Position numbers and translations under genes: made by a program. 61,479 nt of DNA from NCBI GenBank assembly GCA_013002505.1, contig JABDJL010000017.1, positions 1-61,479 of the forward strand, read 5' to 3'. Source of the stretch: Lysobacterales bacterium (GTDB lineage Bacteria; Pseudomonadota; Gammaproteobacteria; Xanthomonadales; SZUA-36). Shown piece by piece: positions 35,886 through 42,746 of the stretch; position 1 is the first letter of the stretch, and each line of letters begins with the position of its first letter. The notes under the pieces are model-generated. The model saw only the letters and a program-made list of their open reading frames with translations. It was not told the origin of the DNA and did not search any database.

Positions 35886-36779
35886 ATGAAAAAGCAGGTC
35901 ATGATTGTCGACAACGACCCCAAGTTCCGTCAGCGCCTGCATAAAATTCTGGAGAAGAATGGTTTTGAGGTACTCGAAGCAAAAAATGGCCAAGAAGCGC
36001 TGAACAAGGCAAACCAACAATCGCCCGACCTGATTATTTCTGAACTGAAACTTCCAAAAGTGAGTGGACACGCGCTGCTCAGGCGCCTGAAAACGAACCG
36101 TAAATTCGCTGCCATTCCTTTCGTTGTCTGTTCTGACTTTTTCACCAACCCCAGTGATGAAGATATCGCAAGGAGCGTAGGCGCGGATGCCTTTATAAAC
36201 AAGCCGGCCAAGCCGACACAATTGCTCGCCTTGATAAAAAAGCTCCCGGCCAAATCCACGTCTGCGACATCCCCGGTGACCCAAGACCCTGATTTTGAGT
36301 CAGAGTACCGGGGCAAGGAATCTCACAAGCAACTGGTGGGGAAGCTGGAAAGCAAAATTCTTGAGCTAACCCAGGCCAACCAGGAGCTGACCGACAGCGA
36401 GAGGCATCTTAAATCCCTGCTTAATGCTATTCCGATCGGAATGGCAGTAATTGGCACCGACGGGAAGTTCATCGAGATCAACCCGGCGGGAGTTCGCCTG
36501 TTCAGGGCTCGCCGGGCAAATCAATTTATCGGACAACCATTGGAAAAAAATATAAAGAAGAACCACCGTTCTCGCTTCAATACATTGTGGGGAAATGTGC
36601 TCGCCGGCGGCGAAGACCTGTTGGAGTGCGAGGTTGCCTGTCTCGAGGGCGAGAGCCGTTGGGTGGCCTGCACCGCAACGCCGCTACTCGATTCCGCAGG
36701 TGTCGTCGAATCAGTGCTGCTGGCCATGCAGGACATTGACTATCAAAAGTCTTGCGCAGCAAACCACCCATCGAACTAG
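35886..36779 (+). CDS. Receiver-PAS protein with Glu at the phosphoacceptor site
   Basis: The start at 35886 follows GAGGAAAACTT. The 297 residues comprise a receiver domain (1-120), a coiled-coil-like linker (about 135-175) and one PAS domain (about 180-295, SLLNAIPIGMAVIGTDGKFIE split over 182-205). The receiver keeps the acidic pair (VDNDP) and the conserved Lys (INKPAKP), but the phosphorylated Asp is Glu53 (IISELKLP). In other receivers an Asp-to-Glu change can mimic the active state, so this may be a constitutively active or phosphorylation-independent hub. No output domain or DNA-binding motif follows PAS. Lies between CheY/CheC and the nuclease gene. Confidence 0.85.
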   Translation: MKKQVMIVDNDPKFRQRLHKILEKNGFEVLEAKNGQEALNKANQQSPDLIISELKLPKVSGHALLRRLKTNRKFAAIPFVVCSDFFTNPSDEDIARSVGADAFINKPAKPTQLLALIKKLPAKSTSATSPVTQDPDFESEYRGKESHKQLVGKLESKILELTQANQELTDSERHLKSLLNAIPIGMAVIGTDGKFIEINPAGVRLFRARRANQFIGQPLEKNIKKNHRSRFNTLWGNVLAGGEDLLECEVACLEGESRWVACTATPLLDSAGVVESVLLAMQDIDYQKSCAANHPSN

Positions 36780-36863
36780 CGAAAGACATAGCTATTCCAT
36801 GCACCATTAAACCTTTGCCATTCAGGAAACGCGCTTCGGTACTGCCTGTTTTTTAAAGGAAAC

Positions 36864-36907
36864 CTGTCAAATCCTACAGTAGGAATAGCGCGCAGCCTTC
36901 TTATAAT
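36864..36907 (+). promoter_or_regulatory. Palindrome-activated promoter for the nuclease gene
   Basis: CTGTCAAATCCTACAG (36864-36879), 22 bp, then the perfect -10 TATAAT (36902-36907). The start of transcription would be near 36914, 25 bases before the GTG start codon. No -35 hexamer is seen apart from the palindrome. Confidence 0.7.
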
Positions 36908-36938
36908 TCACTATACCCGTTGCTGACCAAGGATTACT

Positions 36939-37517
36939 GTGAAACTGGCTCAGCCAATCCCCAAGGCTCGCGCTTTTATCCCAGGGCGGAAACTCAAGAC
37001 ATCGCTGGTAAGTGGCGTTTTGATTGCGATTGCCTTCGTGCTGTATACGCAATTTAACTTGCGCGCGGAGGCCGGCAAAGAAAAATACGATTACATCACC
37101 GGAAACGTATTGTCAGTGCTGGACGGCGACTCCATCAGATTCCAGGCCAGTCATGGAGATCTTACTATTGAATTGAGAGGTATTGACGCGCCGGAGCTGG
37201 GCCAGAAATTCGGCAAACACGCCCGTCACTACCTTTCAGAGCTGATCAACTCCAAAAAAGTCACTATTGCCATGAAAGCGGACGATCGTGACGGAATTTT
37301 GCGCGGTGAAATATTTCTCGACGGAGTCTCTATCAATAAACTCTTGTTAAAGGATGGATTCGCCTGGGCCCGGCGGGGGTCATCCGGAAACAGAAGCTGG
37401 ATTAGCATCGAGAAACAGGCCCGTGACCACAGATTTGGCTTGTGGCGTCAACACGATGCCATGGCGCCCTGGGAGTATCGTGAACTGGTTCTGGAAGGCG
37501 TTGGCGCTACCCCCTGA
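36939..37517 (+). CDS. Membrane-anchored or exported thermonuclease-like protein (SNase fold)
   Basis: GTG start at 36939 after AAGGATTACT. The 192-residue protein begins with one hydrophobic helix (about residues 24-38, SGVLIAIAFVLYTQF) followed by an SNase domain: VLDGDSIRF (metal Asp), ELRGIDAPELGQKFG (Arg and Glu of the active site), ILRGEIFLDGVSINKLL and DGFAWARR. Active-site residues appear complete. It likely acts in the periplasm or outside, on DNA or RNA. Its promoter carries the same palindrome as the pilus and signalling genes, suggesting a link to surface life or extracellular DNA. Confidence 0.85.
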   Translation: MKLAQPIPKARAFIPGRKLKTSLVSGVLIAIAFVLYTQFNLRAEAGKEKYDYITGNVLSVLDGDSIRFQASHGDLTIELRGIDAPELGQKFGKHARHYLSELINSKKVTIAMKADDRDGILRGEIFLDGVSINKLLLKDGFAWARRGSSGNRSWISIEKQARDHRFGLWRQHDAMAPWEYRELVLEGVGATP

Positions 37518-37582
37518 GCTCAAACAGGCCTGTACCCCACAGTAGCAGGGGATCTGGTTTCCGTATTATGTTCATTCCATGT

Positions 37583-37627
37583 CTGTCATTTTTGACAGAT
37601 GTATCAACCCATCGCGTGATGGATGAT
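37583..37627 (+). promoter_or_regulatory. Palindromic operator ahead of a GGA-rich intergenic region
   Basis: CTGTCATTTTTGACAG (37583-37598) is a perfect inverted repeat. GATGAT (37622-37627) lies 23 bp downstream, a weak -10 (4 of 6). The kinase start codon is over 300 bp away, so the transcript either has a long leader or is a separate small RNA. Confidence 0.55.
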
Positions 37628-37633
37628 TGTGTT

Positions 37634-37765
37634 GAGGATGAAACAGGAGAATGGAAACCAAGCAGGGAAGCAAACCGTCCCCCCAATGCATCCAATTTAA
37701 TCCTGGGATGGCGACCCCAACCGGCATTCAAGGTCAAGAAATCTGACCTTTGTGCCGGTGTTTCC
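37634..37765 (+). ncRNA. Candidate GGA-rich small RNA A (or long leader of the kinase gene)
   Basis: From the predicted start near 37634 there are five GGA triplets in 73 bases (37636, 37646, 37653, 37666, 37706), three in an ANGGA context if the -10 overlap at 37621 is counted. The stretch ends with a long hairpin: ACCGGCA (37720-37726) pairs with TGCCGGT (37753-37759) and AAGGTCA (37730-37736) pairs with TGACCTT (37744-37750), then GTTTCC. Density of GGA and a terminal hairpin recall CsrA/RsmA-binding RNAs. No good reading frame explains it. The tail is T-poor, so termination is uncertain. Confidence 0.4.
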
Positions 37766-37941
37766 ACGTCCAGATTATTGTTTGCTGCCCGATATTTCAG
37801 GTTAAATTTTCTGCATCAACAGCAAAAAACTGTGATGATGTAATAGATATCGTGTGTGGATAAAGTGATTGCTCATCAATCAGATGCGAAGAAGCAATTG
37901 CCAACACTGATCTGAACCATTGCAAATTGAGGGGTAAAGAA

Positions 37942-40900
37942 TTGGAATCTCGGGCTAAATTTGCCAAGCTGGACAAGGACGCCGAAATCAGCGAATTGCA
38001 TCGCGATCGGCACGACCGGAATGATCCAGCCGCAATATTGCCCCCCAATGACAACGACCTGTTTAGCCAGTTCGGAATGGCTTGGATGGCCATCACCCCG
38101 CAGGGAAATATTCTGGATTGCAACGATTTCTGCCTGAAACTCTTGGGCGAATCCCTTGACGTACTCAAGAAATCAAGCATTGATGATTTTATTGCCCCTG
38201 AATTCCTCGACCGGGTCAGGGAACGCAGAAAACGGCGAATTCGAGGCGAACAGGTTCCCAATAATCACGAATGCCGACTGAAGCTTGCCAGCGGCACTGA
38301 GCTGTGGGTCCGCGTGCGCACCTCGCTGCTGGAAGGGCAGGAGAAAACCGGGGGCATGATGGTCATACTCACGGACATCACCGACCAGAAACTGGCAGAA
38401 GCTGCCCTGCACAACAAGGAGCAGGAGTATGCGCGGCTGTTCGCAAGCTCCCAGACTGGCTACGTGGTTTCCGACGCTGACGCTCGTATTCTTGAATGTA
38501 ATGACTTATTTCTCGACTTCCTGGGGCAGAACAGGGATTCACTTGGCACATTGAGCTTGTGGGATTTTCTTGCTCCTGAGTGCATGGCTGACGCGAAAAA
38601 ACGCAATGCGCTCTATTTGCTGGGACACGAGGAAAGTCTTGATTATGAAATTCATTGCCTGCGTCCGGACGGCAGTGACGTTTGGCTGCAGGTTCACTCT
38701 GTCCCACAATATCGAGATGGAGAGTTGTCCGTCGTCGAGTCTTTGATGTGGGATGAAACCGATGCCAGAAACGCCCAACTTGAGCACACCAAGGAATCCG
38801 CCCGCGCCCAGAAAGCCGCAGATACCCTGAACGCAATATTCCGGTCATTGCCGGCCAACGTCCTGCTGTTGGACAAAACCGGAAGCATAGTTTCGATGAG
38901 CGATTCCTGGCAGGAATTGTCAAGTCAGCAGGGGCAAGCCATTCTCCTGGATTTCAAGATTGGCGATAACATACTGGAACTGTGCGATCTGGCCATTGGA
39001 CCGGGGGATGAGAATGCCAGGCTCTTGTCAGAAGGGATCAGGGGGATTCTGAGTCTTCAGCAGCCCAGGTTCGATTATCGCGGTAACTACTTCCTGGCCG
39101 GCGAACAGCGCTGGTACGACATGGCGGTAACGCCGCTAATTCCGGGCAAGCGAGAGGGGGCCGTGCTTTTGTGTTACGAGACCACCCGGCAGCACCAGGA
39201 ACGAGAAGCCCTCAGGACGGCCCAGTTGCACCTGCAAGAAGTGGTTAATTCTACAGGCGGTATTCTCTGGGAAGCAGACCCCAAGACATTCAGGTTTACC
39301 TATGTCAGCGAGGCGGCTGAGCGCATTCTGGGCTACCCGGTCTCCATGTGGACAGATGACGTGGAATTCTGGGCCAGTCACATTCATGAGGATGACCGCC
39401 AATCAGCAGTCCGGTACTGCATGGAACACACTGCGCGCGGTGAGAACCACCGCTTCAGGTACCGCATGATCGCAGCGGATGGCCAGGTTGTGTGGATGGA
39501 AGACGTCGTCACCGTGATCTCCAGGGATGGAAAACCCGAATCATTGCGAGGCGTCATGGTGGATGTTTCTGCCGAGGTTGCTCAGCAAGAAACCCTTTCG
39601 CAGATCAGCACCACGCTTGACCTGAGCTTTAGTGAGATCTATATATTTGACAGTGATTCTCTAAAATTCAAGTACATAAACAATGGTGCATTGAGCAACC
39701 TGGGGTTCAGTTCCAGACAAATGCTAAGAATGACACCGATTGATATCAAACCAGATTACGAGGAAAACTCTTTCCGTAAGTTGCTGGAGCCCCTGAAGAA
39801 AGGCGAAGTGCCCAAACTGGTCTTTACGACCAAGCACCTTCGCGCTGACGGCAGCACGTATCCCTGCGAGGTGCATTTACACCACACGAAACACCAATCA
39901 AAAGATTCGTTCCTCGCCGTGGCCCTGGATATCAGCGAACGCAGAGACCAGGAGGAGTTTCACCAGTTATTACTCGAGAATGTCATTTCTGGCCTACTGC
40001 TGGTCGATATTGAAGGTGGCATTACCCTGGCCAACCGTTATATTCACGAAATGTTCGGATTTGACCAGGGCGAATTGGTTGGCAAGCCCATCGAAACGCT
40101 GGTGCCGATGAAATCACGCAAGGAACATGTAGCCCTTCGCAATGAGTACGTCAAGGATCTGAAGCCCATTCACATGGGGTCGCGCGAAGGCCTTCTCGGG
40201 CTGCGCAAGGACGGCACCGAGTTTCCGGTAGATATCGAAATCTCCCAAACCACCATCTCGGGAAAACCGTTCCTTTTGGTATGCGTCAGCGATCTGACCG
40301 ACCGGCTTGCAATCGAAGAAAAGGCTGCAAAATCTCTCGAAAAGTACGAGCGGGTAGTAGAGCACATGCACGACGCATTGCTGGTGGATGACCTCGAAGG
40401 GAGGGTGGTGTATTGCAATGATCGTTTCCTGGAGTACTTCGGCCTTGAACGTAAAGATGTCGAAAATTTGACCATGGACGATTACATCGCACCTGAGCAC
40501 CTTGAACGAATGCGCCAAAGCCATGCCCGGCGCGTCACTTCGGAAAGTGCAGCTGAAATTCAGGAGTTCGAAGGGGTGCGTAAGGACGGCAGCCGCTTAC
40601 ATTTGCAGGCCCGTACAACACCTGTGTTCAAAAAGGGTGAGTTATTTGGTACACAGTCAATATTGCTCGATATCACAGAGAGCAAGATCGTGGAAGAGGA
40701 GTTGCGCCGTGCGCAGATGCACATCGAGGAACTGATTGACGGTACCGAGGGTATTGTCTGGGAAAGCAAGCCTGGATCGATGCGCTTTTCATATATCAGC
40801 AAGCAGGCTGAAAGACTGCTCGGTTACCCTGTTGAGCGCTGGCTCAACGAACCAAACTTCTGGCGTGACCATATACACCCCTATGACCGGAGCATGGTGG

Positions 40901-41790
40901 TTCGTGAATATGGCAAGGAAGGACAGCAGGACAGTTCACACAGAATTGAGTATCGCATGATTGCGGCCGACGACTCTATCGTCTGGCTGGATGACCAGGT
41001 CAGCGTGATTTACCAGGACGGGGAACCCGTCGTGTTGCGCGGCATCATGGTTGATATCACTGAGCGCAAGACACTCATGGAGGCACTACGAAACCTGAGC
41101 CAAAGAGAGGGTGCCCTGGTGGAAAATGAGCGACGACGAATTGCACAGGAACTACATGATGATTACAGCCAGCGAATGGCTCTTGTGGCCCTGCGTTTGC
41201 AAACACTCGGACGTGAGTTACCCGAGAGCTTTAGCCACCAACAACAAACGCTGGAAGAGCTTTGGTCTGACACCAAGCTATTGTCGACGGATTTACATAA
41301 CCTGGCTTATGAACTGGCGCCTACATCACTGAGGCAGATGGGGCTGCAAGGCGCGATCTCCAATCTTTGCGACAAGTATTACAAGCACCACTCGCTGCCC
41401 GTGGATTTCGTTTTCAGTAACCTGCCCAAACTGTTGTCAGAAACCAAGGCAATTGCGCTTTACCGAATCGTCCAGGAAGCATTAAATAATGTACGCAAAC
41501 ACAGTAATTCGGATGATGCGACAGTCCAGCTGACCGGGGTGGATGGAAACCTGGAGCTGATCATTTCCGATTCAGGAGAGGGGTTTGACACCACCCGCAA
41601 CGCGCACACCCATAATCTCGGTTTGATGGGAATGGCAGAACGAGCGTACATGGTAGGCGGAACCTGGTCAGTCACCAGTCATCCGGACCAGGGCACCACC
41701 ATCAAGGTCGTCATCCCCTTGCCCGCGTCACCCGCTTCTGAAACCCCCGAAAACCCTCAAACGGAAACGACTGGTCATGATGAAAAATAG
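37942..41790 (+). CDS. Soluble sensor histidine kinase with eight PAS domains
   Basis: The TTG at 37942 is preferred over one at 37927 because AGGGG (37930-37934) sits 7 bp before it. The 1282 residues hold eight PAS domains starting near residues 44, 165, 299, 433, 560, 675, 804 and 929, then a HisKA_3 dimerisation domain with phospho-His1072 (RRRIAQELHDDYSQR) and an HATPase domain (N box about 1179, DSGEGFD about 1209, LGLMGMAERA). PAS 4 and 8 (GILWEAD, GIVWESK) and PAS 1 and 7 (DDFIAPE, DDYIAPE) look like duplicated pairs. No transmembrane helix is present, so it senses intracellular cues. The partner regulator gene overlaps its end by 14 bp. Confidence 0.93.
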   Translation: MESRAKFAKLDKDAEISELHRDRHDRNDPAAILPPNDNDLFSQFGMAWMAITPQGNILDCNDFCLKLLGESLDVLKKSSIDDFIAPEFLDRVRERRKRRIRGEQVPNNHECRLKLASGTELWVRVRTSLLEGQEKTGGMMVILTDITDQKLAEAALHNKEQEYARLFASSQTGYVVSDADARILECNDLFLDFLGQNRDSLGTLSLWDFLAPECMADAKKRNALYLLGHEESLDYEIHCLRPDGSDVWLQVHSVPQYRDGELSVVESLMWDETDARNAQLEHTKESARAQKAADTLNAIFRSLPANVLLLDKTGSIVSMSDSWQELSSQQGQAILLDFKIGDNILELCDLAIGPGDENARLLSEGIRGILSLQQPRFDYRGNYFLAGEQRWYDMAVTPLIPGKREGAVLLCYETTRQHQEREALRTAQLHLQEVVNSTGGILWEADPKTFRFTYVSEAAERILGYPVSMWTDDVEFWASHIHEDDRQSAVRYCMEHTARGENHRFRYRMIAADGQVVWMEDVVTVISRDGKPESLRGVMVDVSAEVAQQETLSQISTTLDLSFSEIYIFDSDSLKFKYINNGALSNLGFSSRQMLRMTPIDIKPDYEENSFRKLLEPLKKGEVPKLVFTTKHLRADGSTYPCEVHLHHTKHQSKDSFLAVALDISERRDQEEFHQLLLENVISGLLLVDIEGGITLANRYIHEMFGFDQGELVGKPIETLVPMKSRKEHVALRNEYVKDLKPIHMGSREGLLGLRKDGTEFPVDIEISQTTISGKPFLLVCVSDLTDRLAIEEKAAKSLEKYERVVEHMHDALLVDDLEGRVVYCNDRFLEYFGLERKDVENLTMDDYIAPEHLERMRQSHARRVTSESAAEIQEFEGVRKDGSRLHLQARTTPVFKKGELFGTQSILLDITESKIVEEELRRAQMHIEELIDGTEGIVWESKPGSMRFSYISKQAERLLGYPVERWLNEPNFWRDHIHPYDRSMVVREYGKEGQQDSSHRIEYRMIAADDSIVWLDDQVSVIYQDGEPVVLRGIMVDITERKTLMEALRNLSQREGALVENERRRIAQELHDDYSQRMALVALRLQTLGRELPESFSHQQQTLEELWSDTKLLSTDLHNLAYELAPTSLRQMGLQGAISNLCDKYYKHHSLPVDFVFSNLPKLLSETKAIALYRIVQEALNNVRKHSNSDDATVQLTGVDGNLELIISDSGEGFDTTRNAHTHNLGLMGMAERAYMVGGTWSVTSHPDQGTTIKVVIPLPASPASETPENPQTETTGHDEK

Positions 41791-42424
41791 CCTAAATCGA
41801 GTATTGCTGGCGGACGATCATGCGATGCTGCTGGATGCGTTCCGCAAACTGCTGGAACCGCATTTTGAGGTCGTGGGTACCGCAAAAGATGGGCGGGAAC
41901 TGGTGAAGCTCGCTTCAAAATTGAAACCTGATGTCATCGTTACGGATATCTCGATGCCGCTATTGAATGGGCTCGACGCCGCGGCGAAGATCAAAAAGCT
42001 GCAACCGGATATCAAGTTGGTCTTTGTTACGGTCAACGAGGATCCGGACCTGGTCGCCGAGTCGTTTCGAATCGGCGGCAACGGTTACTTGCTCAAGAGC
42101 TCTGCCGCGTCGGAATTGTTCAAAGCCATCGAAGTGGTGATTGGCGGGGGCAAGTATGTCACTCCCCTGATTACCGGCGCCATGATCGGTTCGTTGCTGC
42201 GCGACCCGACCGAACGCAGTCAGCAACATGTGCTGACGACCCGCCAGCGAGAGATCCTGCAACTGCTGGCTGAAGGAAAAACCATGAAGGAGGCGGCCAA
42301 CATCCTGTGTGTGACCTCCAGGACGGTAGCATTTCACAAGTACCGGATCATGGAGGACCTGGGCATCAAGACCAACTCAGAGCTGATCCATTACGCCATC
42401 AAGCAGGGGCTAATTTCCATTTGA
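41777..42424 (+). CDS. NarL/LuxR-family response regulator
   Basis: The 215-residue protein has a receiver (LADDHAM acidic pair, phospho-Asp57 in VTDISMP, Thr in VFVTVNED, Lys in YLLKSS) and a LuxR-type helix-turn-helix (LTTRQREILQLLAEGKTMKEAA, recognition helix in TSRTVAFHKYRIMEDLG). It overlaps the kinase gene by 14 bp and is its evident partner. NarL/LuxR regulators bind short inverted repeats and often activate from just upstream of the -10, matching the CTGTCA-N4-TRACAG sites around it; I infer, without proof, that it is the protein that binds them. Confidence 0.95.
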   Translation: MMKNSLNRVLLADDHAMLLDAFRKLLEPHFEVVGTAKDGRELVKLASKLKPDVIVTDISMPLLNGLDAAAKIKKLQPDIKLVFVTVNEDPDLVAESFRIGGNGYLLKSSAASELFKAIEVVIGGGKYVTPLITGAMIGSLLRDPTERSQQHVLTTRQREILQLLAEGKTMKEAANILCVTSRTVAFHKYRIMEDLGIKTNSELIHYAIKQGLISI

Positions 42425-42451
42425 TTGTCAAGAAGTTATGCGGTTCAAATG

Positions 42452-42496
42452 CTGTCATTATTGACAGTGTCCAGGCCCCCTTATTTGTCGCATAAT
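42452..42496 (+). promoter_or_regulatory. Palindromic operator and promoter for candidate small RNA B
   Basis: CTGTCATTATTGACAG (42452-42467) is a perfect inverted repeat with the same arms as the copy at 37583. After 23 bp comes CATAAT (42491-42496), 5 of 6 to the consensus. It lies 27 bp after the response regulator stop and points into a region with no plus-strand gene. Confidence 0.7.
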
Positions 42497-42502
42497 AATG
42501 GT

Positions 42503-42655
42503 GTATTTCTGGTTGGGCGCAACTGAAAATACACTGGGACGAAGCAGGTCAACAAGGATGTTGAAACCGAGCGGCCACTTGAGTGAATACGCGCGTAGCG
42601 TGAAACCGGTATCTGGAACAAAGGGAGTTGGGCCATGATGCCGGTTTTGCTTTAT
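42503..42655 (+). ncRNA. Candidate Rsm-like small RNA B
   Basis: Downstream of the operator the sequence folds in three hairpins. The first begins at the predicted 5' end: GTGTATTT (42501-42508) with AAATACAC (42527-42534) and an inner GGTTG/CAACT stem. The second, CAACA-AGGA-TGTTG (42550-42563), puts GGA in the loop and contains ACAAGGATGT, the core of the published high-affinity CsrA ligand. The third, AAACCGGTATC (42603-42613) with GATGCCGGTTT (42637-42647), is followed by TGCTTTAT and resembles a terminator; its loop holds AAAGGGA. Four GGA triplets in all. The region converges with the MHYT gene, whose own terminator the last hairpin could be. A 61-codon frame from 42635 with AGGGAG upstream is an alternative, unrecognised product. 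Confidence 0.5.
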
Positions 42656-42746
42656 CCGGGCGCTTCCGACACCGTAACCCGCGCTTTTGTCATGACCAAA
42701 AAAATGGACCTTGCAGCCCATTTTTTCGGTATCAATTTTGCCTCAT

